From contig CAMHER010000140.1 of assembly GCA_946184215.1 (NCBI GenBank), forward strand, positions 1 through 5,387: a DNA stretch of 5,387 nucleotides, in the 5' to 3' direction. Numbering within the stretch: position 1 is the stretch's first letter; every line of letters starts with the position of its first letter. A program made the translations under genes and the position numbers. The stretch comes from an uncultured Clostridia bacterium. Lineage in GTDB: Bacteria; Bacillota; Clostridia; Oscillospirales; Oscillospiraceae. The notes under the pieces are model-generated. The model was not told where the DNA came from. It saw nothing but the letters and a program-made list of their open reading frames with translations, and did not search any database. This document shows, piece by piece, positions 1 to 5,149 of this stretch.

Positions 1-621
1 CATGCCCTTCTTCATCTCGCCGCCGTACCAGGTGTTGATGATGACCTGCTCGCGGCTGGTGATGTTGAAGGCCACGCAGGTCTCGGAGTTGAGGCCCAGC
101 TCCTTATAATTCTCGACCTTCGCTTTGGAGGCGGTGTAGACGATAAAGTCGGGCTTGAAGTTCTTCAGCTCCTCCTCGGTGGGCTTGATGAACATGTTGC
201 GCACGAAGTGGGCCTGCCATGCGACCTCCATGATGAAGCGGATGGCCATGCGGGTGTCGGCGTTGGCACCGCAGAAGGCGTCGACCACGAACAGCCGCTT
301 GCCGGAGAGCTCCTTGACGGCAAGGTCCTTCACATTGGCCCAGACTTCCTCGCTCATGGGGTGGTTGTCGTTTTTATATTCCGGGGTGGTCCACCAAACG
401 GTATCGCGGGAGTTTTCGTCCACAACGATATACTTGTCCTTGGGGGAGCGGCCGGTGTAAATGCCGGTCATCACGTTGACGGCATCCAGCTCGGTGAGCT
501 TGCCGACTTCGTAGCCCTCAAGGCCGCTCTTCATTTCTTCCTCGAACAGCTGCTCGTAGGAAGGATTGTAGACGATCTCGCTTACGCCGGTGATCCCGTA
601 TTTGGTCAGATCAAGTGCCAT
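1..621 (-). CDS. pckA: Phosphoenolpyruvate carboxykinase (ATP), N-terminal part
   Basis: The reverse strand encodes 207 residues of ATP-dependent PEP carboxykinase, the cytosolic enzyme that interconverts oxaloacetate + ATP and PEP + CO2 + ADP. It serves gluconeogenesis, or in fermenters CO2 fixation toward C4 acids. Recognition is by strong similarity to remembered E. coli PckA: GRSPKDKY (57-64, with R58 matching substrate-binding Arg65), the SGKRLFVVDAFCGAN block (106-120), the EVAWQAHFVRNMF block (132-144), LNSE (177-180) and WYGGEMKKGM (198-207, with Y199 and K205 matching Tyr207 and the Mn ligand Lys213). The start is ATG at 621-619, preceded by an AGGAAAGAGG-like ribosome binding site. 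The N-terminus is about seven residues shorter than in E. coli. The reading frame is open to the window edge, so the nucleotide-binding P-loop and the C-terminal domain lie outside. It is transcribed away from the glycosylase gene, with its own promoter in the gap. Confidence 0.97.
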   Translation of the reverse strand, partial: MALDLTKYGITGVSEIVYNPSYEQLFEEEMKSGLEGYEVGKLTELDAVNVMTGIYTGRSPKDKYIVVDENSRDTVWWTTPEYKNDNHPMSEEVWANVKDLAVKELSGKRLFVVDAFCGANADTRMAIRFIMEVAWQAHFVRNMFIKPTEEELKNFKPDFIVYTASKAKVENYKELGLNSETCVAFNITSREQVIINTWYGGEMKKGM

Positions 622-645
622 TTGCTATACCTCTTTCCTGAAAAA

Positions 646-676
646 TATGAGATTGTTCTTTGTTTCTTATCTCATA
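646..676 (-). promoter_or_regulatory. Inverted repeat in the pckA 5' leader
   Basis: Two perfect 8-bp arms (ATCTCATA at 669-676 and TATGAGAT at 646-653, plus-strand reading) are separated by 15 bases. In the pckA orientation the first arm begins at about the predicted transcription start (near 675), so the mRNA would open with a stem-loop carrying an A-rich loop, followed by a run of five U. It could stabilise the 5' end, serve as a protein-binding site, or act as a weak attenuator. The stem is AT-rich, so a strong intrinsic terminator is unlikely. The repeat is seen directly; its role is inferred. Confidence 0.45.
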
Positions 677-681
677 GCGCG

Positions 682-690
682 AGTATACCA
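682..690 (-). promoter_or_regulatory. pckA promoter (extended -10)
   Basis: On the minus strand TGG-TATACT forms an extended -10 element (TGn followed by a 5/6 match to TATAAT) about 60 bases upstream of the pckA ATG. No good TTGACA lies 16-18 bases upstream, which fits an extended -10 promoter or one helped by an activator. An imperfect palindrome at 700-714 occupies the -35 region. Confidence 0.55.
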
Positions 691-699
691 CAGCGCGCC

Positions 700-714
700 G
701 TGAAATGCTATCAC
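700..714. promoter_or_regulatory. Imperfect palindrome over the pckA -35 region (possible operator)
   Basis: GTGAAATGCTATCAC reads GTGA...TCAC with five of seven arm positions paired. It lies just upstream of the extended -10 of pckA, where a regulator would compete with or recruit RNA polymerase. It resembles a catabolite-response element (TGAAA...TATCA) but is one base too short for the usual cre pattern and lacks the central CG. A Crp/Fnr-type or other dimeric regulator is also possible. Weakly supported. Confidence 0.25.
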
Positions 715-741
715 AATTGAAAGGATTTGAAAAAAATTTAA

Positions 742-773
742 CAGATATTCTCTCGCCTAGCAGATATTCTCTC
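742..773. repeat. 13-bp direct repeat at the glycosylase 3' end
   Basis: CAGATATTCTCTC occurs at 742-754 and again at 761-773, offset by 19 bases. One copy lies inside the last codons of the DNA glycosylase gene and the other just past its stop codon. This looks like a small local duplication that left the gene end intact. No function is implied. Confidence 0.6.
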
Positions 774-1275
774 CGCGCAGTACGCGCCAGGCCTCGATCA
801 GCTCCTCAAGCGTGCACGCGGCGTTGGCGGGAGAGGTCGAGGGCAGATACACAGCCTCGATCCCGGTCGCAGGGAGAAGGTGTTTGCGATACAGCTCCGC
901 CGCCTTGGCGCCGTTGGCATAGATTGCGCGGATCTGCCCCGTGCGGAGGATCGGCGCAAGGTCGTTCGGCACGACGTTTCGGATCGTGCTGTCTGCCGAA
1001 CGGCGGATATCGCATTGCCCTACCACGTCCCACAGCGCCACGCCGCTCGAGAGCAGCAGCGCCTTTTTCTCATCCGTGCTCTGCGGCACCGGCGCGTCAA
1101 AGACCGCGGCGAGAACCGCCCAGAAGCGGTTGCGGGGGTGGCCGTAGTAAAAGGCTGCCTCGCGGGATTTTACGCTTGGCAGCGTGCCGAGCACCAGCAC
1201 GCGCGAGCGCGCGTCATATACCGGCGCAAAACCGTGGACAACGTGCTCCCAGCCGTCCGGATGTTTTGCCTCCAT
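757..1275 (-). CDS. DNA-deoxyinosine (hypoxanthine) glycosylase, uracil-DNA glycosylase superfamily
   Basis: A complete 172-aa protein of the UDG fold, best matching the hypoxanthine-DNA glycosylase group (UDG family 6). These enzymes remove deaminated adenine (hypoxanthine) from DNA and leave an abasic site for base excision repair. Motif 1 is VLGTLPSVKS (28-37), followed by FYYGHPRNRFW (42-52). N49 in this segment is the likely equivalent of the catalytic Asn described for the archaeal family-6 enzyme (recalled, not checked). Motif 2 is LPSTSPAN (144-151) near the C-terminus, the position of the DNA-gripping loop in the superfamily. Length and ends fit a full single-domain enzyme. The start ATG (1275-1273) follows a strong GGGGTGAGG-like ribosome binding site. 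It stands upstream of pckA on the same strand without an obvious terminator between, but the two functions look unrelated. A mismatch- or uracil-specific relative cannot be excluded from motifs alone. Confidence 0.88.
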   Translation of the reverse strand: MEAKHPDGWEHVVHGFAPVYDARSRVLVLGTLPSVKSREAAFYYGHPRNRFWAVLAAVFDAPVPQSTDEKKALLLSSGVALWDVVGQCDIRRSADSTIRNVVPNDLAPILRTGQIRAIYANGAKAAELYRKHLLPATGIEAVYLPSTSPANAACTLEELIEAWRVLRGENIC

Positions 1276-1303
1276 TTTGCCTCACCCCTCTCTTGCGTAT
1301 CTT

Positions 1304-1332
1304 ATCCTGCGATTTGTTGTCGAAAATGTCAA
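1304..1332 (-). promoter_or_regulatory. Candidate promoter for the DNA glycosylase gene
   Basis: On the minus strand a perfect -35 TTGACA (1332-1327) is followed after 17 bases by CAGGAT (1309-1304), which keeps the three best conserved -10 positions (A2, A5, T6) but is otherwise weak. A start near 1297 would give a leader of about 20 bases with the ribosome binding site. It is divergent from the plsY promoter in the same 151-base gap. Confidence 0.4.
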
Positions 1333-1370
1333 GCGTAAATGGACAAATTATTAACGATTGGCCGCGCGGC

Positions 1371-1399
1371 TTGAAAAGAAATACGGGGAGCGGTATAAT
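1371..1399 (+). promoter_or_regulatory. plsY promoter
   Basis: TTGAAA (1371-1376) and TATAAT (1394-1399) are separated by exactly 17 bases. This is a near-consensus housekeeping sigma promoter, with transcription expected to start near 1406, about 20 bases before the gene. Confidence 0.85.
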
Positions 1400-1426
1400 A
1401 AAATCTACAAAATCAGGAAATCAGGA

Positions 1427-2032
1427 ATGGCTATGGAGATTCTGAAATACCTCTTCATTTGTGTAGGCGGCTATCTGCTCGGCTCGGTCAGCGTGTCGAT
1501 CATCCTCTCCCGGGCCTTCGGTGTCGATATCCGCAAAAAGGGCAGCGGCAACGCCGGGGCGACCAATATGGCGCGCTCGTTCGGGCTGCTTGCCGGCTTC
1601 GCGACCCTGGCGGGAGATTTCTTAAAGGCTGTGATCGTCATGTACGTCGGCTGGCGCCTCTGCGGCGACTGGGGGCTGATGGCGGGCGGCATGGCCTGCA
1701 CGACGGGACACTGCTTTCCGCTGTTTTATGATTTCCGCGGCGGCAAGGGAATCTCCGTCGGCGCGGCAATCGGCCTGATGATCGACTGGCGGGTGTTCGT
1801 GGGGATCATCATCGTCTTCCTCATCGCCGCGTTTCTGTCCAAAAAGGCCTCCTTCGGTTCGCTGTGCGCGGCCGTCGCGATCGTGGCCCTTGCGCTGATC
1901 TTCGCCGTGCCGCTGCCAAAGCTGCTGCTGGCGATCTACGCCGCCGTGCTTGCGGTTTTCCAGCACCGCGCCAATATCAAGCGCCTGTCCGAGGGGACCG
2001 AGCCCGACTTTAAGGCGGCCGATACCAAGTAG
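1427..2032 (+). CDS. plsY: Acyl-phosphate:glycerol-3-phosphate acyltransferase PlsY
   Basis: A 201-aa inner-membrane enzyme that transfers the acyl chain from acyl-phosphate (made by PlsX) to glycerol-3-phosphate, giving lysophosphatidic acid, the first committed step of phospholipid synthesis. All three family motifs are present: KGSGNAGATN (38-47), HCFPLFYDFRGGKG (95-108, a glycine-rich phosphate/substrate loop) and HRANIKRLSEGTE (180-192). Between them lie hydrophobic segments at about 5-29, 51-75, 82-100, 111-137 and 143-178, fitting the multi-span topology. Two in-frame ATGs, 1427 and 1433, are both served by the AGG repeats at 1415-1425. I chose the first, but MEILKYLF from 1433 is equally possible. 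The frame extends back to a TTG at 1358, but that would put the start upstream of its own promoter. The gene stands alone between promoter and terminator; no plsX or gpsA is adjacent. Confidence 0.96.
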   Translation: MAMEILKYLFICVGGYLLGSVSVSIILSRAFGVDIRKKGSGNAGATNMARSFGLLAGFATLAGDFLKAVIVMYVGWRLCGDWGLMAGGMACTTGHCFPLFYDFRGGKGISVGAAIGLMIDWRVFVGIIIVFLIAAFLSKKASFGSLCAAVAIVALALIFAVPLPKLLLAIYAAVLAVFQHRANIKRLSEGTEPDFKAADTK

Positions 2033-2054
2033 ATTTTAGTATTGAACATAGCGC

Positions 2055-2089
2055 CGGAGAGGAAACAGGTTTTCCTCTCCGCTTTTCTT
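2055..2089 (+). terminator. Intrinsic terminator of plsY
   Basis: A perfect 11-bp stem (2055-2065 with 2071-2081) with a 5-base loop CAGGT is followed directly by CTTTTCTT. It begins 22 bases after the plsY stop codon. The T-rich tract is only on the plus strand, so it acts in one direction and isolates plsY from the peptidase operon. Confidence 0.92.
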
Positions 2090-2091
2090 GC

Positions 2092-2120
2092 TTGCAATCC
2101 AAAGAGCGTGATGCTATCAT
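2092..2120 (+). promoter_or_regulatory. Promoter of the peptidase operon
   Basis: TTGCAA (2092-2097, 4/6 match) and TATCAT (2115-2120, 5/6 match) are separated by 17 bases. A TGC directly before the -10 makes it an extended -10 promoter. It lies just after the plsY terminator, about 100 bases before the peptidase start. The leader it would produce contains the double-hairpin repeat. Confidence 0.6.
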
Positions 2121-2149
2121 CAAACTACTGAAATACTCTTTTTTCTCGA

Positions 2150-2217
2150 GGAAGGAGACCTCATCCACCGCAGACGCGGTCCCCCTTCCCCGGCGGGGAA
2201 GGCTATAAGGAAGGAGA
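2150..2217. repeat. Double-hairpin interspersed repeat with 9-bp flanking duplication
   Basis: The stretch from about 2158 to 2203 contains two consecutive hairpins. The first has a 5-bp stem ACCGC/GCGGT (2167-2180) with a 4-base loop. The second has a perfect 8-bp stem CCTTCCCC/GGGGAAGG (2184-2202) with loop GGC. The CCTCATCC lead-in plus the CCTTCCCC...GGGGAAGGC hairpin matches a REP/MITE-like interspersed repeat that I recall from Oscillospiraceae-type genomes; copy number cannot be tested here. The core is flanked by identical 9-mers GGAAGGAGA at 2150-2158 and 2209-2217, which look like a target-site duplication. The right copy contains the ribosome binding site of the downstream peptidase gene. 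The element lies wholly within the 5' leader and would fold in the mRNA just ahead of that site. Confidence 0.6.
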
Positions 2218-2223
2218 TTTGAT

Positions 2224-3615
2224 ATGAACGAAGAACTGCGCAGAGATATTGACCGCTTTGCCGCGGAAAACGAGCAGGCGATCTTTGCCGACATCGCAAG
2301 GCTTGTTTCCGTCAACAGCGAAAACATGCCCGCTCAGCCCGGCAAGCCCTTCGGCGAGGGCCCGGCCCGGGCGCTCGACCTCGCGCTGGAGATCGCGCGC
2401 GGCATGGGGCTGCAGAGTGAAAACTGCGAGGGCATGATCGGCTATGCCCAGCTCGGCGAGGGCGGACGGGACTGTGAGCGTTATCTTGCCACGATCACGC
2501 ATCTTGACGTCGTCCCGGTGGGCGAGGGCTGGAGCGCCGACCCCTTTGCCATGCGCGAGCGCGACGGCTGGATCATCGGCCGCGGCGTGCTGGACGACAA
2601 GGGGCCGAGCGTGCTGTGCCTCTATGCGCTGAAATATCTCAAGGAGAAGAACATCCCTCTGCGCTATCCCGTGCGCGCGCTGCTCGGCGTGAACGAGGAG
2701 ATCGGCATGCAGGACGTCACCTGGTATCTGGGCAATTACCCCGCGCCGCTGTTTTGCTTCAGCCCGGACGCCAACTTCCCGCTGTGCAACGGCGAAAAGG
2801 GCATCTACCACGGCCGCGCCGTCGCGTCTGCGCGCAGTGAGAACATCGTGGATTTCCGCGGCGGCTTTGCCGCAAACGCCATCCCCGACAAGGCCGAGGC
2901 CTGGGTGAAGGCAAAGAGCCTGGCAAGCGCCGGCCGCGTCACGGCGGAGAAAACGCCGGACGGGCTCTGGCACCTCACGGCCACCGGCATCGGCGGCCAC
3001 GCCTCCATGCCCGCGGGCACGGTCAACGCCATCGGCGTGCTGATCGATTATCTGCTCGAACGGGGTGTCTGCGCCGCGGGGGAGGAGGCCTTCCTGCGCT
3101 TTATGGCAAAGATCCACGCCGCAAGCGACGGCAGCGCCTGCGGTATCGCGGCCTCCGACGGCCTCTTTGAGCCGCTGACCGTCGTCTGCGGTGTGATCGG
3201 CGTGGAGGACGGACGGCTGTATCAGACGATCGACAGCCGCTATCCCACCAACACGAGCGGGGAAAAGATCGCCGCGACCTTGAACGCCCTTGCCGCCGGC
3301 GCGGCCACGGTCACGGTCGAGCGCGATACAAAGCCCTTCTACATGTCCCTCGACAAGCCGGAGGTTCAGGTCTGCATCGACGCCTATAACGCGATCACCG
3401 GCGAGAACGCCAAGCCCTACACGATCGGCGGCGGCACTTATGCCCGCGATTTCCCCAACGCCGTCTCCTTCGGCCCCGAACACCCGGAGCGCCCGGCACC
3501 GGCCTTTGCCGGCCCGATCCACGGCGTGGACGAGGCTGCCTGCAAGGCCTGGCTCATCGAAGCGCTCAAGGTCTATATCCTTGCGCTGATCGAGCTGGAA
3601 AAGCTGGAGTTTTAA
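2224..3615 (+). CDS. M20 family dipeptidase, PepV/Sapep type
   Basis: A 463-aa cytosolic di-zinc (or Mn) metallopeptidase expected to cleave dipeptides or similar short substrates. Zn-ligand and catalytic residues of the M20 clan are all visible: H93 and D95 in THLDVVPVGEGW, bridging D124 in GRGVLDDKGP, general base E158 and ligand E159 in GVNEEIG, D182 in SPDANFP, and H433 in GPIHGVDEA. H258 in GIGGHAS, N218 in ANAIPD and R338 in IDSRYP correspond to the lid-domain residues that bind substrate in PepV (His269, Asn217, Arg350). The order catalytic half, lid domain (about 190-375), catalytic half, and the length near 465 aa, fit the PepV/Sapep subgroup rather than ArgE or DapE. There is no signal peptide. 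The ATG at 2224 has a strong AAGGAG site 7 bases upstream. The next gene starts one base after its stop codon. The exact substrate is unknown. Confidence 0.93.
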   Translation: MNEELRRDIDRFAAENEQAIFADIARLVSVNSENMPAQPGKPFGEGPARALDLALEIARGMGLQSENCEGMIGYAQLGEGGRDCERYLATITHLDVVPVGEGWSADPFAMRERDGWIIGRGVLDDKGPSVLCLYALKYLKEKNIPLRYPVRALLGVNEEIGMQDVTWYLGNYPAPLFCFSPDANFPLCNGEKGIYHGRAVASARSENIVDFRGGFAANAIPDKAEAWVKAKSLASAGRVTAEKTPDGLWHLTATGIGGHASMPAGTVNAIGVLIDYLLERGVCAAGEEAFLRFMAKIHAASDGSACGIAASDGLFEPLTVVCGVIGVEDGRLYQTIDSRYPTNTSGEKIAATLNALAAGAATVTVERDTKPFYMSLDKPEVQVCIDAYNAITGENAKPYTIGGGTYARDFPNAVSFGPEHPERPAPAFAGPIHGVDEAACKAWLIEALKVYILALIELEKLEF

Positions 3616-3616
3616 G

Positions 3617-4255
3617 ATGCGCCTCTGGATCATCTGCAGCGGCGAGGCCGAGCTTCTGCTGCCGCCGTGCGCCACGGGCGAGGAATATGCCGCCGCCTGC
3701 AAAAAGGCTTTGGACGGCCCCATCGGCGTGGCGCAGGGTCATACGGTCGCGGCAAACGGCAGAAAGGTTTACATAAGTCAGAACACTGCTGCCCGGGAGA
3801 CGTCGGAAAGACTGATCCCCGGCGCCGCCGCCGAAACGGAGCCGCTCCTGGACGAGATCCCGCTGAAGGGCGCACAGGGCAAGCGCAAGCTCCCGCTTTG
3901 GCTGTGGCGCGTCCTTGTCTGGATCCGCGGCCTTTTCGGTCTCGCGTTGGGGGAGAGCGGGCGGGAGAGCCGCAAAAAGGCCGACGCACTGATCGACCGG
4001 CTGGAGAAAACAGGGGCGGACTGCATCCTCGTATCCCATCCGCGCCGGATCGCCGCGCTGTGTGACGCGTTGCGTGTGCGCGGCTACTGCGTCCAGCGCA
4101 CCGGCCTGGGGAGGATAAAGCCATTCGAGCAGCTGCTTTTAAGCCGCCGTGACGAGCACTGCGGCGGCTGCGCGCACAACTGCCTGTTGTCCAATCCCGG
4201 CTGCAATATCGGCCGTGATAAAGCCTGGCGCGGGAAAAAACTTCGTAAAATTTGA
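3617..4255 (+). CDS. Degenerate histidine phosphatase-like protein with C-terminal Cys motif
   Basis: A 212-aa protein whose layout follows the histidine phosphatase (phosphoglycerate mutase-like) fold. It has an opening strand MRLWIICSGEAEL, an Arg-containing segment SQNTAARETSERL (54-66, R60) like the usual SxxxRAxxTA, an acidic LLDEIPL (77-83), and ILVSHPRR (137-144) carrying the late His (H141). The catalytic RHGE is replaced by CSGE (7-10), so the phospho-accepting His and its Arg partner are missing and classic phosphatase chemistry is unlikely. A Trp/Leu-rich segment (91-112) sits where the family has a variable insertion and could touch membrane. The tail holds C182-x2-C185-x3-C189-x6-C196 with H187 inside, suggesting a zinc or Fe-S site. 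The ATG follows the peptidase stop by one base, with GGAG 7 bases upstream, so the two are probably translated together. Fold assignment is by motif alignment; function is unknown. Confidence 0.72.
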   Translation: MRLWIICSGEAELLLPPCATGEEYAAACKKALDGPIGVAQGHTVAANGRKVYISQNTAARETSERLIPGAAAETEPLLDEIPLKGAQGKRKLPLWLWRVLVWIRGLFGLALGESGRESRKKADALIDRLEKTGADCILVSHPRRIAALCDALRVRGYCVQRTGLGRIKPFEQLLLSRRDEHCGGCAHNCLLSNPGCNIGRDKAWRGKKLRKI

Positions 4256-4279
4256 CATTCTGCTTGCTTTGGGTATAAT
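4252..4279 (+). promoter_or_regulatory. mrp promoter
   Basis: A perfect TTGACA (4252-4257) and a perfect TATAAT (4274-4279) are separated by 16 bases. The -35 overlaps the TGA stop codon (4253-4255) of the preceding gene. Transcription should start near 4286, giving a leader of about 40 bases. No terminator separates it from the upstream operon, so read-through can add to mrp expression. Confidence 0.85.
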
Positions 4280-4301
4280 AAACGGGTCGAACTCAATACT
4301 A

Positions 4302-4315
4302 TTTCCGTACGGAAA
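4302..4315. promoter_or_regulatory. Perfect 14-bp palindrome in the mrp leader (candidate operator)
   Basis: TTTCCGTACGGAAA is fully self-complementary and lies about 16 bases after the predicted mrp transcription start. Its right half merges into the purine-rich ribosome binding region (4311-4321). It could be the operator of a dimeric repressor acting as a roadblock. As RNA it has no unpaired loop, so a hairpin would need partial opening, and a DNA site is the likelier reading. The regulator is unknown. Confidence 0.45.
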
Positions 4316-4326
4316 GGAAAGATAAC

Positions 4327-5148
4327 ATGAGCGAATGCACACACGATTGTTCCACCTGCGGCGAAAACTGCGCCGAGCGCCAGGCGGATTTCCGCAAGCC
4401 CCTTCACGAGGGAGCGAGCGTCAAAAAGGTCATTGCCGTTGTCAGCGGAAAGGGCGGCGTCGGCAAATCTCTTGTGACGGCCATGCTGGCCAGCGAGATG
4501 CAGCGCCGCGGCTTCAACGCCGCCGTGCTCGACGCCGACATCACCGGCCCGTCGATCCCGCGCTCCTTCGGCGTGACCGAGCACGCGACCGGCACCAGCG
4601 AGGTCCTCTTCCCGGTCACCACGCACACGGGAATGCAGATCATGTCCATCAACCTCATCCTGGAGAACGAGACCGAGCCTGTTGTCTGGCGCGGCCCTGT
4701 GATCGCCGGCGCTGTCCAGCAGTTCTGGACCGACGTGCTCTGGCAGGACGTGGACTATATGTTTGTCGACATGCCTCCCGGAACGGGCGACGTCCCGCTG
4801 ACGGTGTTCCAGTCTCTGCCCGTTGACGGCGTCGTCGTCGTCACCACGCCGCAGGACCTCGTCGGCATGATCGTCGCCAAGGCCGTCAACATGGCGGGGC
4901 TGATGAAAAAGCCAGTCATCGGTCTGGTGGAGAACATGTCCTATTTCAAATGCCCGGACTGCGGCAAAGAGCATGAGATCTTCGGCGAGACCAAGGCCGA
5001 AAAGGAGGCTGCCGCCTTCGGCATCAAGACCTGGGCGCGGCTGCCGATCGACCCGGTCGTCGCGACGATGGTCGACGCGGGCGAGGTGGAGTCTGTCCCC
5101 GCCGACGGCCTCAAAACCATTGCCGACTACATCGAAAAGGAGCTTTGA
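4327..5148 (+). CDS. mrp: Mrp/NBP35 (ApbC) family Fe-S cluster carrier ATPase
   Basis: A 273-aa cytosolic P-loop ATPase of the MinD/Mrp branch, which holds a [4Fe-4S] cluster at a dimer interface and passes it to target proteins. The deviant Walker A is GKGGVGKS (41-48, signature lysine K42 and P-loop lysine K47). DADITGPSIP (69-78) is the switch I segment, FVDMPPGTGD (146-155) is Walker B/switch II with the family-typical PPGTGD, and the cluster-binding CPDC lies at 209-212. An extra N-terminal motif C4-x3-C8-x2-C11-x3-C15 recalls the N-terminal cluster of eukaryotic Nbp35, with different spacing; short Cys-rich leaders of this kind are common in clostridial homologues. There is no MIP18-like N-terminal domain as in longer bacterial Mrp. 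The ATG at 4327 follows a GGAAAGGAAAG site. The next gene begins one base after its stop. Confidence 0.95.
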   Translation: MSECTHDCSTCGENCAERQADFRKPLHEGASVKKVIAVVSGKGGVGKSLVTAMLASEMQRRGFNAAVLDADITGPSIPRSFGVTEHATGTSEVLFPVTTHTGMQIMSINLILENETEPVVWRGPVIAGAVQQFWTDVLWQDVDYMFVDMPPGTGDVPLTVFQSLPVDGVVVVTTPQDLVGMIVAKAVNMAGLMKKPVIGLVENMSYFKCPDCGKEHEIFGETKAEKEAAAFGIKTWARLPIDPVVATMVDAGEVESVPADGLKTIADYIEKEL

Positions 5149-5149
5149 G

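Noticed and set aside
701..713. Catabolite-response element (cre) for CcpA at pckA
   Set aside because: TGAAATGCTATCA has the outer parts but is one base short and lacks the central CG; listed only as a generic operator candidate.
155..720. Plus-strand open frames (155-460, 208-720) opposite pckA
   Set aside because: The reverse strand is unmistakably PckA with conserved substrate and metal residues, so these are shadows.
1358..1426. TTG start 23 codons upstream in the plsY frame
   Set aside because: It would lie upstream of the -35 and -10 elements at 1371-1399, and the extra residues are polar and basic, unlike the membrane-embedded PlsY N-terminus.
705..1445. Plus-strand open frames opposite the DNA glycosylase
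   Set aside because: Arg/Ser/Pro-rich translations with no family resemblance; they run across both divergent promoters, while the minus-strand frame has both glycosylase motifs.
2184..2202. Second intrinsic terminator before the peptidase gene
   Set aside because: The GC-rich stem is strong but is followed by CTATAAGG rather than a T run, and it fits better as part of the interspersed double-hairpin repeat.
2203..3723. Long minus-strand open frame (506 codons) across the peptidase region
   Set aside because: It mirrors the M20 gene, whose metal ligands and lid residues are all in place. The reverse reading is low-complexity, rich in Ala, Gly, Arg and Asp, as expected opposite a GC-rich gene, and has no recognisable domain.
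4084..4974. Minus-strand open frame of 296 codons opposite mrp and the pseudo-phosphatase end
   Set aside because: It crosses the mrp promoter and the antisense of the Walker motifs, is His/Asp/Arg-rich without domain sense, and has no supporting ribosome binding site.
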